DNA of 64,000 bases from assembly GCF_001311375.1 (NCBI RefSeq), contig NZ_BBAS01000005.1:1-64000 (forward strand), given 5' to 3'. The position numbers and the translations under genes were made by a program. The DNA comes from Limosilactobacillus equigenerosi DSM 18793 = JCM 14505. Lineage in GTDB: Bacteria > Bacillota > Bacilli > Lactobacillales > Lactobacillaceae. How positions within the stretch are numbered: the stretch's first letter is position 1; each line of letters starts with the position of its first letter. Of the stretch, positions 1-9,259 are shown one piece after another. Under the pieces are notes generated by a model. It saw nothing but the letters and a program-made list of their open reading frames with translations, was not told the DNA's origin and ran no database searches.

Positions 1-51
1 TAAAAAAAATGCCCTTATAACTAAGTTAAACCTAGTCATAAGGACATTTAA
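1..51 (-). terminator. Rho-independent terminator after ppaC
   Basis: On the minus strand an imperfect stem pairs AAATGTCCTTAT with ATAAGGGCATTT around an A+T-rich loop and is followed by a run of eight T. It lies just beyond the ppaC stop codon and would end the ppaC transcript. Confidence 0.8.
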
Positions 52-70
52 TTTGTTAATCGTTAGATAA

Positions 71-1001
71 TTAACCTTCAAAAGCCGCCGTTAATGGTGG
101 TACGACTTGCTTCTTCCGGGAAACAACACCTGGTAAGGCCATCCGGTGTTGATCATTTAACTTCGCATCAAAGGCTGCTTCAACTTTGTCCGCATTCGCT
201 CCAACGAATAATAATTCGGAGTCACTGTCTAAGATGTTCGTTGCGACTAATAAGAACGTGTCGTAGCCGTTAGTCGCTGACAATTCGTTCATCTTCGTTT
301 CAAGGTCGGCTTGACGATCAAAGACATCGTTTAAATCAACTGTGTTCACTTGACCAATCCGCACCTTCGTGCCACCAAGTTCAAACGTCTTGGCATCACC
401 GTCAACGATTTGTTCATCGGACTTAGCAGCTAAGTTCGTCCCGGCCTTCAACATTTCTAACCCGTACTTGTCAGCATCAACCTGCTAACTTGGCTAAGTA
501 TGGCAAGGCTTCACGGTCGTGGTCCGTCGTCGTTGGTGACTTCAAGAGTAACGTATCTGAAATTAAACCAGATAATAACATCCCAGCAATTTCAGCCGGA
601 ATGTTAATGTTCTTAGCTTGGAACATTTCCGTTAAGATCGTTGAAACGGAACCAAAGGGCCGTAATTGCATGTATAATGGCGCGGCCGTGTTAAATCCGT
701 TAATCCGGTGGTGGTCAACGACATGGGAAACACTAACTTGGTCTAAATCACTCACACTTTGTTGTGGTTCGTTGTGATCGACTAACATTACTGATTCAAC
801 TTCGTTCGCAGCCGTTTCAATCACACGTAATGGCTTTAAACCAAATTGATTTAAAGCAAATTTCGTTTCATCGTTTGGTTCGCCTAACGCAACGGCTTCA
901 GCTTCGTAACCAAGTTGATTTTGGTAGTAAGCAAACGCCATTGCCGAAGCAATCGTGTCTGTATCAGGGTTTTGGTGTCCAAAAACTAATTCTTTCGTCA
1001 T
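71..1001 (-). CDS. ppaC: Manganese-dependent inorganic pyrophosphatase (frameshifted here)
   Basis: Family II cytosolic pyrophosphatase, which hydrolyses pyrophosphate to phosphate to drive biosynthesis. The N-terminal DHH domain starts [14 protein letters not shown] and continues with LVDHNE and VVDHHRI, which carry the metal-binding His and Asp residues. The C-terminal DHHA2 domain contains the substrate motif [10 protein letters not shown] near the end. The repaired length is about 309 residues, normal for the family. I chose the ATG at 1001 because AAAGGAGA precedes it; a longer reading from 1061 has no such site. The frame breaks near 477-482, where two bases appear to be missing between LAKLAG and DADKYG, so two open frames together make the protein. 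A sequencing error is more likely than inactivation. Confidence 0.9.
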
Positions 1002-1064
1002 AAGATTCAAATTCTCCTTTTGAATACAAGTCTCTGTATTAATTGTAATGGTAGTCATCAATAA

Positions 1065-3584
1065 CTACAAGGTTAATTGTTCAAATTCTGGCTCTGATTT
1101 TGCTGGCGCGGTCTTTCGGGGCTCTGCATCCGGCTTCGTTTGCGTTACTGGTGCTTCATCTTTAAAATGTAACTTCACCGGCGTTCCTTGCGTATCCACG
1201 TCAACCACAAAGGTCCCATTTGACTTGGCCGTACCAATGTGATGATCACTGACTTGCACATCTTGGAACATTGGCCGGTTCGTAATCACTTCGAGGGTCC
1301 CCGTGAAACTAGCTGGATGACCGATAAAGTCCGCAATTTGGTGCGGATTGGTCTTAATCTTATGTAAGACTAAGTTTCCCCGGCGGGCCCGGGCCCCTAA
1401 TTCAAGGTCACTAACCCGCATTTCCTTAAAGGCCCCGCGTTGGGTAATTAAGGCTAAATGATCAGCTTCATTAACAAGGGCAATATTAACTAACTGATCA
1501 TCATCTTTTAAGTTAATGGCCCGCACCCCGGCTGTTCGCAGGCCTGTCACTGGTAATTCATCGACATTAAAGCGTAAGCCGTAACCTTCTTTGGAAATGG
1601 CCACAATACTATCGGCAGCTTGCCCAGGTTGGTAATAATGAACTGCCACGACGCGAGCCGCCACCGATTTAAGTTTCATCCCAACACTTGGCCGTGACTT
1701 ATAGCGGGTCCCCGGTTTAAAGTCCGCAAACGCCGATTGCTTAATTTGCCCATCGGACGTAGCCATGATGATTGAGCCCGGTTGTTCTAATTGGTCGAAG
1801 ACATAGGCCGCAATTAATTCTTCATCTTCGGCCAACCCAATTGTTTGCGATAAGTGTTCCCCGGTATCCTTCCAGCGCGCATCCGCAATCTCATGGACTG
1901 GCCGGTAAATCACATTCCCATGGTTCGTAAACATCCAGACATGACTCAAGGTTGTTGTTTCCATCGTAACTAATGGGTAGTCATCTTCCCGGAGCCCATT
2001 GTCCGCGGCATCGGACGCTTTGTATGATCGTAAGCTACTCCGCTTGATGTACCCAGCATGCGAAATCAAGAGCATCACATCTTCATTTGGCACTGTAATC
2101 TTAGTGTCAACGGTTAACTTTTGCACCTTGGCTTCAATTTGGGTCCGCCGTGGCGTCGCAAAGTCCTTCTTAATTTGGCGCAGTTCTTTTTTCAAAACCT
2201 TGTCTAGTTCATGGGCATCCGTCAAGATTAATTGGAATTGCGCAATTAAGGCTGTTAATTCAGTCTGTTCAGCTTCTAAGGCCGTTACATCGGTGTTGGT
2301 CAACCGGTACAGTTGTAAGGCCACAATGGCTTCGGCTTGCCGATCAGTGAAGTCATATTCCGCCACTAAGTTAGCTTGGGCATCTTTGCGCTTCTTGCTA
2401 GCCCGAATTGTCTTAATCACGGCGTCTAAAATTGAGAGGGCCTTGATTAACCCTTCGACGATATGGAGACGGGCTTGGGCCTTTTGTAAGTCATATTGCG
2501 TCCGCTTCGTCACCACTTGGCGTTGGAATTCAACAAATGAATTCAGATAGTGCACTAAGCCGACCCGCATTGGCCGTTGTTGGTCAATCGCCACCATATT
2601 GAAGTTGTAATTGATTTGTAAATCAGTGTTCTTCAATAAGTAGTTTAAGACCCCTTGCGCATCTGCCCCCGCTTGAGTTCAATCGCAATCCGCAACCCAT
2701 CCCGGTCGGTTTCATCCCGCGCATCCGCAATCCCGTCAACCTTTTTGTTAATCCGTAAGTCATTGATTCGCTTGACTAATTGGGCTTTGTTAACTTCATA
2801 TGGGATTTCTGTGACCGTGATTTGTTCCCGGCCCCCGCGAAGGGTTTCAATCGCCGTCTTGGCCCGGACGACAATCCGGCCGCGCCCAGTTTCATAGGCT
2901 TTCTTAATTTCGGCCGCCCCTTGGATAATCCCGCCCGTTGGGAAATCGGGCCCCGGGACAAATTCCATTAACTTCGCTAAATCAGCCGTGGGGTGATCAA
3001 TTAAGTAAATTACGGCCTCAATTAATTCGCCCAGGTTATGCGTTGGGATTTCAGTCGCGTAACCAGCTGAAATCCCCGTTGCGCCATTGACAAATAAGTT
3101 CGGTATCCGGGCTGGCAACACTGTCGGTTCTTTTTTCCGTATCATCAAAGTTCCACGTCATTTCAACCGTGTCTTTTTGAATATCTTGGAGCATTAACCC
3201 ACTTATCTTGCTAATCGCGCTTCGGTATACCGCATGGCTGCCGCTGGATCACCATCATTGACCATTGTTCCCGTGCATTTCAATTAATGGTTCGCGGAGT
3301 TTCCAATCCTGACTCATCCGCACTAAGGCTTCGTAAATCGAACTATCCCCATGGGGGTGGAAATTACCCATCACGTTCCCAACCGATTTAGCTGATTTCC
3401 GGAACCCCTTATCGTACGTATTGCCATCTTTATTCATGGCGAAGAGAATCCGCCGTTGGACAGGTTTCAAGCCATCTCGAATATCTGGCAAGGCCCGTTC
3501 TTGGATAATCGATTTGGAATACCGGCCAAACCGGTCGCCCATAATCGTTTCCAAGTTCATGGTTTCAATTTTGCTGTCACTCAC
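1065..3584 (-). CDS. parC: DNA topoisomerase IV subunit A (frameshifted here)
   Basis: Cleaves and rejoins DNA in the ParC2ParE2 enzyme that decatenates daughter chromosomes. The N-terminal winged-helix segment has [12 protein letters not shown], the quinolone-determining region, with the usual Ser and Glu. The [10 protein letters not shown] segment with the catalytic Tyr can be read near 3220, and the C-terminal beta-propeller repeats run to the end. The start is GTG at 3584 behind AAAGGAGG, 17 bases after parE. At least four single-base breaks interrupt the frame (near 3255, 3205, 3140 and 2655), the last two in A and G runs. The repaired length is about 840 codons, as expected. The enzyme is essential, so the breaks are probably errors in the sequence. 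Confidence 0.92.
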
Positions 3585-3601
3585 TGGTTAATCCTCCTTT
3601 C

Positions 3602-5605
3602 TTAGTCCGTCCACGTTGAAATGGTGGGTTCATTGGCTTGGGGAGCTTGGCCCTTCGTATCAACTAATTGATCGGATTCTTGATCGTCCGACATCGTGAA
3701 TTGTACGTTATGATCAATCCATTCCCGCCGTGGTTCAACCTTATTCCCCATTAACGTACTAATCCGCTTTTCGGCTAAGGCGGCGTCTTCAATCCGGACT
3801 TGGATTAACGTCCGCGTTTCCGGGTTCATCGTCGTATCCCATAATTGATCGGCGTTCATTTCCCCGAGCCCCTTAAACCGTTGCAGACTGGCGCCTTTAA
3901 CTTTCTTCGTGATTTGCGTTAATTCATCATTGGTCCACGCATATTTAATTTGCGTCTTGGCCCCCGAACCCTTTTGTAGTTTGTATAACGGTGGTAAGGC
4001 AATGTAGACCCGGCCGGCATCAATCATTGGCCGCATGTACTTGTAAAAGAACGTTAATAATAGGATTTGAATGTGGGCCCCATCATCATCGGCATCCGTC
4101 ATAATAATGATTTTGTCGTAATTGGCGTCTTCCAAGTTAAATTCGGAACCAACGCCAGCGCCGACGGTATAGATAATCGTGTTTAATTCTTCATTCTTTA
4201 ACACATCATCCAACTTGGCCTTTTCGGTGTTTAAGACTTTTCCTCGTAATGGCAAGATGGCTTGGAACTTCCGATCCCGGCCTTGCTTAGCCGAGCCCCC
4301 GGCAGAATCCCCTTCAACTAAGAATAACTCATTCTTGGCCGCATTTTTCGATTGCGCCGGCGTTAATTTCCCGGATAAATTCCGTTCTTGGCGCTTTTTG
4401 CCTTTGCCATTCCGCGTTAAGTCCCGGGCTTTACGGGCGGCTTCCCGTGCTTGCCGCGCTTTGATGGCTTTGCGGATTAACATTTGCGCAAAGTCACCAT
4501 TTTCCATTAAGGCATAACCCAATTGTTCGGAAACAATCCCATCCACAATTTTCCGCGCTTCCGGCGTTCCTAACTTATCCTTGGTTTGCCCTTCAAATTG
4601 TAATAGTTCTTCTGGCACCCGGACGGAAATGACGGCGGTCAACCCTTCCCGGACATCAGAACCTTCTAAATTCTTATCCTTTTCCTTGAGCAGGTTCGTC
4701 TTACGGGCATATTCATTAAAGGCCTTTGTCCAAGCAGCCCGAAACCCGGCTTCGTGCGTTCCCCCGCCCGGCGTCCGCACGTTGTTGACGAAGGATAAGA
4801 TGTTTTCGGAATAGCCATCATTATATTGCGCCGCCACTTCGACTTCGAGGCCTTGTTGCACCCCGTCAAATGATAAGACCTTCCCTAAAACATCTTTATC
4901 TTCATTTAAGTAGCTCACAAAGTCATCAATCCCATTTTCAAATTGGAAGACTTCGCTTTGTTCCTTACCAGCGCGCCGGTCAGTTAAGGTAATCTTGACC
5001 CCTTTTAATAAGAACGCTGATTCCCGCAGTCGGTTAGCTAAGGTATTGTAGTCATAAACGGTCGTACTAAAAATCGCTGGGTCGGGTTTAAACGTCACCG
5101 TTGTCCCGCTACTAGCGTTCGTTTTACCAAGCTTCTTTAACGTCCCAACTGGTTGACCACCATTAATAAATTCTTCTTGGTAGCGCACATGATCGCGGAC
5201 GATCGTTAAAGTTACTTTTTCGGATAAGGCGTTCACAACGGATGCCCCCACCCCGTGGAGACCCCCAGATGTTTTATAACCACCTTGTCCAAATTTACCC
5301 CCGGCGTGGAGGACCGTCATAATAACTTCAGGGGTTGGCTTCCCACTGGCGTGTATTTCGACGGGCATCCCCCGCCCATGGTCTTGGACCGTAATTGAAT
5401 TATCCGGTTCAATCGTGACGTTAATTTCGTCCCCATATCCAGATAACGCTTCATCGACGGCATTGTCGACAATTTCCCAAACTAAGTGGTGTAAACCATG
5501 AGTGTCCGTTGAACCAATGTACATCCCTGGTCGTTTACGGACCGCTTCGAGCCCTTCTAAGATTTTGATGGCGGATGCATCATAATTAGTTGTTGAATCA
5601 GCCAC
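3602..5605 (-). CDS. parE: DNA topoisomerase IV subunit B
   Basis: ATPase subunit of topoisomerase IV, intact at 667 residues. The GHKL fold shows EIVDNAVDEA, DHGRGMPV and GGLHGVGASVVNA for ATP binding. The TOPRIM domain shows LVEGDSAGGSAKQGRD and TDADDDGAHI for magnesium. The C-terminal ParC-contact segment includes LQRFKGLGEMN. The start is GTG (then GCT GAT TCA) behind AGGAA. It is the first gene of parE-parC and is transcribed away from the msr genes. The upstream gap is filled with palindromic elements. Confidence 0.95.
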   Translation of the reverse strand: MADSTTNYDASAIKILEGLEAVRKRPGMYIGSTDTHGLHHLVWEIVDNAVDEALSGYGDEINVTIEPDNSITVQDHGRGMPVEIHASGKPTPEVIMTVLHAGGKFGQGGYKTSGGLHGVGASVVNALSEKVTLTIVRDHVRYQEEFINGGQPVGTLKKLGKTNASSGTTVTFKPDPAIFSTTVYDYNTLANRLRESAFLLKGVKITLTDRRAGKEQSEVFQFENGIDDFVSYLNEDKDVLGKVLSFDGVQQGLEVEVAAQYNDGYSENILSFVNNVRTPGGGTHEAGFRAAWTKAFNEYARKTNLLKEKDKNLEGSDVREGLTAVISVRVPEELLQFEGQTKDKLGTPEARKIVDGIVSEQLGYALMENGDFAQMLIRKAIKARQAREAARKARDLTRNGKGKKRQERNLSGKLTPAQSKNAAKNELFLVEGDSAGGSAKQGRDRKFQAILPLRGKVLNTEKAKLDDVLKNEELNTIIYTVGAGVGSEFNLEDANYDKIIIMTDADDDGAHIQILLLTFFYKYMRPMIDAGRVYIALPPLYKLQKGSGAKTQIKYAWTNDELTQITKKVKGASLQRFKGLGEMNADQLWDTTMNPETRTLIQVRIEDAALAEKRISTLMGNKVEPRREWIDHNVQFTMSDDQESDQLVDTKGQAPQANEPTISTWTD

Positions 5606-5699
5606 ACTACGTTCCTCACACTTTCTAAAATTCTCGCTTTAAACTCGCGAGTATCACGTTTTAGAATACCGAATTTGAGAGGATAATGCAAACTAGAAA

Positions 5700-5827
5700 C
5701 TAGTATGTGAGCCCGTTAAAAAACTCCGGTAGCTAAGCTCGTAATCACAACGGCACTCGTTTACGAGGGTCGACAGTGATTTCAGCTTAGCTTGAGGAGT
5801 TTTAGGACGAACATAATTACGTTTGTG
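5700..5827 (+). repeat. Palindromic intergenic element, copy A
   Basis: The left end TAGTATGTGAGCCCGTTAAA is followed by a long imperfect hairpin: AAAACTCC pairs with GGAGTTTT, AGCTAAGCT with AGCTTAGCT, and GTAATCAC with GTGATTT. The right end is TTTTAGGACGAACATAATTA. The ends match copies C, E1 and E3, while the central stem differs from copy to copy. It lies between parE and msrB. Confidence 0.75.
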
Positions 5828-5870
5828 ATTTCGGATTAGCACGAGGAAACTTAGGGCGAGCATCATTGCA
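5828..5870 (+). repeat. Palindromic intergenic element, right-half fragment B
   Basis: This piece carries only the right arm and right end of the element (GAAACTTAGGGCGAGCATCA, then TTGCACC). It directly follows copy A and runs into copy C, so it is a partial unit in a tandem cluster. Confidence 0.6.
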
Positions 5871-6001
5871 CCAGTATGCGGAGCCGTTTAAAAATTGCGT
5901 GGGCTAATTCGTGAATCGTGTGCGGTGGAATTTTATTCCGCCGGAGCGATTCTAACTTAGCCATAGCAATTTTAGGCGAAGCATGATTACAAGTGTGAAT
6001 A
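5871..6001 (+). repeat. Palindromic intergenic element, copy C
   Basis: The left end is CAGTATGCGGAGCCGTTTAA and the right end TTTTAGGCGAAGCATGATTA. The stem between pairs AAAATTGC with GCAATTTT, GGGCTAA with TTAGCC, GAATCG with CGATTC, and GGAAT with ATTCC at the tip. This is one of the clearest full copies. Confidence 0.75.
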
Positions 6002-6057
6002 GAACACTTAGCATCGTGTTAGAGCGACCCTGCGAAACATCATTACAAGTGTGAATA
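6002..6057 (+). repeat. Palindromic intergenic element, right-half fragment D
   Basis: The segment GAGCGACCCTGCGAAACATC, then ATTACAAGTGTGAATAG, repeats the last 17 bases of copy C. It closely matches the right end of the sub-type seen at 37378-37500 (GAGCGTCCCTGCGAACATCA). No matching left arm is present. Confidence 0.55.
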
Positions 6058-6096
6058 GAAAAAACCATCACTCTCAAACGAAGTGATGGTTTTACA
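6058..6096 (-). terminator. Rho-independent terminator after msrB
   Basis: On the minus strand AAAACCATCACT and AGTGATGGTTTT form a 12-base-pair stem followed by a T run. It lies six bases past the msrB stop. Confidence 0.85.
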
Positions 6097-6101
6097 TCAA
6101 A

Positions 6102-6530
6102 TTACTTAAACAATTCCTTATATTCCCCGTAACCGACCTTATCTAATTCTGCCACTGGGATGAACTTCATGGCCGCAGAGTTAATGCAGTACCGCAATCC
6201 CCCTTGCGCCACGGGACCATCCGTAAAGACATGGCCTAAGTGCGAATCAGCTTCTTTACTCCGCACTTCAGTTCGCTCCATCCCTAATGATTGATCCCGC
6301 TTTTCCGTTAATTTGGCAATCGGCTTGGTAAACGAGGGCCACCCACAACCGGCATCATACTTGTCCTTCGATGAGAACAATGGTTCCCCACTCACCACAT
6401 CAACATAAATACCATCTTCGTAAAAGTCATCATACTTACCTGTAAATGGCCGTTCGGTGGCTGCTTCTTGGGTTACCGCATATTCTTCAGGGGTTAATTT
6501 AGCTTTTAATTCTTCTTTGGTTGGTTTCAT
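6102..6530 (-). CDS. msrB: Peptide-methionine (R)-S-oxide reductase
   Basis: Reduces the R epimer of methionine sulfoxide in oxidised proteins using thioredoxin. The 142-residue protein is one SelR domain with CGWPSF at about 82, SHLGHVF at about 115 and the catalytic cysteine in [12 protein letters not shown] at about 131. The usual zinc CxxC pairs are absent, as in many lactic acid bacteria. It starts three bases after msrA, whose last codons carry its ribosome-binding site (GGGAG), so the two are probably translated together. Confidence 0.95.
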   Translation of the reverse strand: MKPTKEELKAKLTPEEYAVTQEAATERPFTGKYDDFYEDGIYVDVVSGEPLFSSKDKYDAGCGWPSFTKPIAKLTEKRDQSLGMERTEVRSKEADSHLGHVFTDGPVAQGGLRYCINSAAMKFIPVAELDKVGYGEYKELFK

Positions 6531-6533
6531 GAT

Positions 6534-7067
6534 TTATTCTCCCTTCCAATTTTCCTTAATAAATTGTTCTCGACCACCCATTTCTTCAATCATATACCGC
6601 AGGGGGTTCTTTTTGTAGAAATCTTGGTGGTAATCTTCGGCCGGGTAAAATGGCTTGGCATCTTCAATCGTCGTCACAATCGGCTTGTTAAACTTGCCAC
6701 TAGCAGCTAAGCGATCCTTGGAGGCTTGCGCAATTTGGCGTTGTTCAGCGCTATTGACGAAAATGACTGGCCGATAGCTATCACCCCGATCTTGGAATTG
6801 TCCAAATGCATCCGTGGGATCTGTTTGTTGCCAATAAATTTCAACTAACTCCGCATAAGAAATCACCGTGGGATCAAAAGTAATTTCAACGGCTTCCGTA
6901 TGGCCAGTGGTGTGACTGCAAACTTCTTCATACGTTGGATTTTCCGTATGCCCACCAGTGTAACCAGCAATTACCGAAATAATCCCCGGTTGCTGGTCAA
7001 ACGGATGCACCATACACCAGAAACATCCGCCGGCAAAAATAGCCGTTGCTGTCGTTGGTGTTGCCAT
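6534..7067 (-). CDS. msrA: Peptide-methionine (S)-S-oxide reductase
   Basis: Repairs methionine-S-sulfoxide in proteins. The catalytic motif [11 protein letters not shown] lies at about 13-23, followed by [22 protein letters not shown] and, near the C terminus, [10 protein letters not shown]. At 177 residues it has the normal single-domain length. It lies between a short ORF upstream and msrB downstream, all in the same direction, forming a small oxidative-repair operon closed by the terminator at 6058. Confidence 0.95.
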   Translation of the reverse strand: MATPTTATAIFAGGCFWCMVHPFDQQPGIISVIAGYTGGHTENPTYEEVCSHTTGHTEAVEITFDPTVISYAELVEIYWQQTDPTDAFGQFQDRGDSYRPVIFVNSAEQRQIAQASKDRLAASGKFNKPIVTTIEDAKPFYPAEDYHQDFYKKNPLRYMIEEMGGREQFIKENWKGE

Positions 7068-7072
7068 CTAAA

Positions 7073-7191
7073 TCAATCCTCCTTTACATCATGCTTGTAA
7101 GTCATTAACTTCGGTCCCGCACGCTTGACAATCCCCACGGCTTCATACCGTGCTAATCCATCTAAGAATTCACCGCCACATCATACTTCAT
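7073..7191 (-). CDS. Small unrecognised protein upstream of msrA (frameshifted)
   Basis: Reading from the ATG at 7191, behind AGAGGTG, gives MKYDVAVN. After one added base near 7167 it continues as LDGLARYEAVGIVKRAGPKL and MTYKHDVKED, ending five bases before the msrA start. That is 39 residues, charged, with no membrane segment. I do not recognise the family. The good ribosome-binding site, the spacing to msrA and a coding-like translation after a one-base repair argue that it is a real short gene. Confidence 0.45.
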
Positions 7192-7242
7192 TTTATTCAC
7201 CTCTTAATGATAATCGCGTACGATTTTTGTTAAGAGCTTTAA

Positions 7243-7271
7243 TTAATACTATGATCTATGATGTTAAGCAA
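7243..7271 (-). promoter_or_regulatory. Candidate promoter of the msrA-msrB operon
   Basis: On the minus strand TTGCTT (7266-7271) and TATTAA (7243-7248) are 17 bases apart and lie about 50 bases upstream of the short ORF that precedes msrA. This is inferred from spacing and consensus only. Confidence 0.4.
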
Positions 7272-7402
7272 TATTTTAAACCGAATGGCGCTCTAATGCA
7301 TGAAACTTGATCACAATCTATCACAAAAACTTTGTTTCTCGTTTGATACAATTAGCGGAGCGTTTACTATCTTAAACTGTTCATTAACTTTGCTTCCTTT
7401 GG

Positions 7403-7432
7403 TTCACAGACCCGTTCAAAATATGATATGAT
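7403..7432 (+). promoter_or_regulatory. Candidate plsY promoter
   Basis: TTCACA (7403-7408) and TATGAT (7427-7432) are separated by 18 bases, directly upstream of the duplicated plsY leader. The rest of 7192-7402 is A+T-rich, with no other feature I can support beyond the msr promoter. Confidence 0.5.
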
Positions 7433-7439
7433 AACCACC

Positions 7440-7485
7440 ATGGATTAGAGGAGGAAGAATAAATGGATTAGAGGAGGAAGAATAA
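7440..7485 (+). repeat. Tandem duplication of the plsY ribosome-binding site
   Basis: A 23-base unit (ATGGATTAGAGGAGGAAGAA then TAA) occurs twice in direct succession, at 7440-7462 and 7463-7485, immediately before the plsY ATG. Each unit contains the strong site GAGGAGG. The first site is correctly spaced to the ATG of the second unit, which opens a two-codon frame, ATG GAT TAG. Confidence 0.9.
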
Positions 7486-7486
7486 T

Positions 7487-8113
7487 ATGAATGAAACCTG
7501 GGTTCAATTAGCAGCTTTAGCTGTTTTTGCCTACTTACTGGGATCAATTCCCAATGGATTAATTATTGGAAAACTGTTTTACCATAAAGATATCCGGCAA
7601 TTTGGGAGTGGGAACATTGGGACCACGAATACATTTCGGGTCCTAGGAAAAAAAGCCGGGATCATGGTTTTTACCTTAGATGTTTTAAAAGGGGCTATTC
7701 CGACCGCTATCGCCGGAGCGCTCCATACTCCAATTAACCCCTTGTTTATTGGAATTTTTGCCGCCTTGGGACATGCTTTTTCCATTTACCTTCACTTTAC
7801 GGGGGGGAAAATTGTGGCCACGAGTGCCGGGATTTTACTTGGCTATCACCCCATCTTGTTCTTTGTTGGGGCCGCCATTTTTTTAATTACCCTCTACTTA
7901 ACGAGCATGGTCAGTGTGGGGAGTTTAACGGTCTTAACCGTCATGACCATCACCGCGCTCGGTCTACAAGATTGGACTTTAGGGGTAATTGGAATTTTCA
8001 TTACTGGCCTATCATTTTACTTACATCGCAGTAATATTAAACGAATTCTGAATCATAATGAAAATATGGTGAAGTTTGGCCTTGGTTATCAACGGCGGCT
8101 TCGCAAGCAATAA
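7487..8113 (+). CDS. plsY: Acyl-phosphate:glycerol-3-phosphate acyltransferase
   Basis: Integral membrane enzyme that moves an acyl group from acyl-phosphate to glycerol-3-phosphate, the first step of phospholipid synthesis. The 208-residue sequence has several membrane helices, with the three PlsY motifs near GSIPNG (about 20), GSGNIGTTNTFR (about 41) and GHAFSIYLHFTGGKIVAT (about 97). It is divergent from parE, as usual in lactobacilli, but here the msr genes and a repeat cluster lie between. A diverged second copy of its last 42 or so codons is found at about 20.86-20.99 kb. Confidence 0.93.
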   Translation: MNETWVQLAALAVFAYLLGSIPNGLIIGKLFYHKDIRQFGSGNIGTTNTFRVLGKKAGIMVFTLDVLKGAIPTAIAGALHTPINPLFIGIFAALGHAFSIYLHFTGGKIVATSAGILLGYHPILFFVGAAIFLITLYLTSMVSVGSLTVLTVMTITALGLQDWTLGVIGIFITGLSFYLHRSNIKRILNHNENMVKFGLGYQRRLRKQ

Positions 8114-8130
8114 TTTATTTAGTTAAAAAT

Positions 8131-8170
8131 AATAACCCTTCCACCGCTTTTGATTGGTGGAAGGGTTATT
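8131..8170. terminator. Bidirectional terminator between plsY and the PrsW-like gene
   Basis: AATAACCCTTCCACC (8131-8145) pairs perfectly with GGTGGAAGGGTTATT (8156-8170) around a ten-base loop. A-rich and T-rich flanks let it serve both convergent genes. Confidence 0.85.
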
Positions 8171-8186
8171 TCATTTCATTATTAAT

Positions 8187-9212
8187 CTAATTACCTAAGG
8201 CGCTAAATTTAATTAAATTTGCTTCTTTTAATCCAGTTTGAACTAGGGAAAGGACCATTGACCAAGTAATCATAATCAAAATAACAATTACCAGCCAACT
8301 AGTTACTCCCAGCCAATCCCAAACCGTGTGTAAGACAATCACACTCATCAGACAACCTAAAAATGATCCTTGGAATAACTTATTTTTATCCCAAGCTTGA
8401 TTATTCAACGCGATTACCAACCCGGCCGTGGCAATCGCACACCATTCGGTATGCCCGCCAATGGAAATCAATGCTCGTAATAAAGCGATGTTAGTTGAGG
8501 CTAAGGCACCGGTTTGATCATTAACCATATACATAATGTTTTCAAAGGCCGCAAACCCTGCGCCAACAGCCGCCCCAATTAAGAGGCCTTCTAAAATACG
8601 CTTGGTTCGCAACCGTGAGACAAAATAAGCTGCCACAATCAACTTCCCAATTTCTTCTGTAATCCCCGTTTCAAACGCCCCCATCAAATTTTGCGGGCCT
8701 TGATTTCCGACTACATAATCTAGCATCACCGTGACGATAATGGCCAATAAACCACCAACGAGGAAGATTTGAATGATTTGGTATAGACTTAAATTTCGAT
8801 AAATATTAATTTCAAAAAACAACACTAAGGCTGAGACAGGCACTGAAATCGCAATCACAGCATCTAACGCCACCACATTTCCGATTCGGCCATTTATTGA
8901 CGTTAAAATCCCCAATAAGACCGCTAAAAATAAGGTAAAAACTAACGCTCGGGAAAATAGCCAGGGCCGCAACTTAAATGGCTCCAGCGTCTCAATTGCT
9001 GGCGTGGTTTTCGCCGTTCCCGCAATCAATAATTCTTCGGCTTCCTCTCGTGAATGACGTTTAAATACTTCGCTAAATAAGTCACGTACCCGGAATGGAA
9101 TGGTGTTTGTTTGATTAGCATGGACTTTAATTAACGGTTGCCCACAATTAATACAAAAATTGGCGTTACTCCAATTGACCGCTCCACAGTTGGTACAATA
9201 TATTTTCTCCAT
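8187..9212 (-). CDS. Zinc-ribbon PrsW-family intramembrane metalloprotease
   Basis: The 341-residue protein starts with a zinc ribbon (CTNCG at about 6 and CINCG at about 20), then a cytoplasmic linker, then eight or so membrane helices. The PrsW signature residues are present: TEEIGK (Glu186, Glu187, Lys190), AAFEN (Glu224), GGHTEW (His254) and VLHTVWDW (His295). PrsW proteases perform site-1 cleavage of anti-sigma factors in Bacillus, but the substrate here is unknown. The neighbour immediately upstream is a second zinc-ribbon membrane protein, which may be a partner or substrate. Family assignment is firm; function is inferred. Confidence 0.8.
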   Translation of the reverse strand: MEKIYCTNCGAVNWSNANFCINCGQPLIKVHANQTNTIPFRVRDLFSEVFKRHSREEAEELLIAGTAKTTPAIETLEPFKLRPWLFSRALVFTLFLAVLLGILTSINGRIGNVVALDAVIAISVPVSALVLFFEINIYRNLSLYQIIQIFLVGGLLAIIVTVMLDYVVGNQGPQNLMGAFETGITEEIGKLIVAAYFVSRLRTKRILEGLLIGAAVGAGFAAFENIMYMVNDQTGALASTNIALLRALISIGGHTEWCAIATAGLVIALNNQAWDKNKLFQGSFLGCLMSVIVLHTVWDWLGVTSWLVIVILIMITWSMVLSLVQTGLKEANLIKFSALGN

Positions 9213-9259
9213 TTTCCAAACTCCTTAAACTAAACCGAAACCTTTAACGAAAGTACCGC

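Noticed and set aside
1999-2550. Open frame of 183 codons opposite parC
   Set aside because: It lies fully inside parC on the other strand, has no ribosome-binding site and reads as low-complexity Ser/Ala/Leu text; it is a shadow of parC codon bias.
3300-3380. Quinolone-resistance change in ParC
   Set aside because: The [11 protein letters not shown] segment has the ordinary Ser and Glu residues.
5640-6060. CRISPR array
   Set aside because: Repeats are few, unequal, imperfect and palindromic over their whole length, with no regular spacers and no cas genes in the window.
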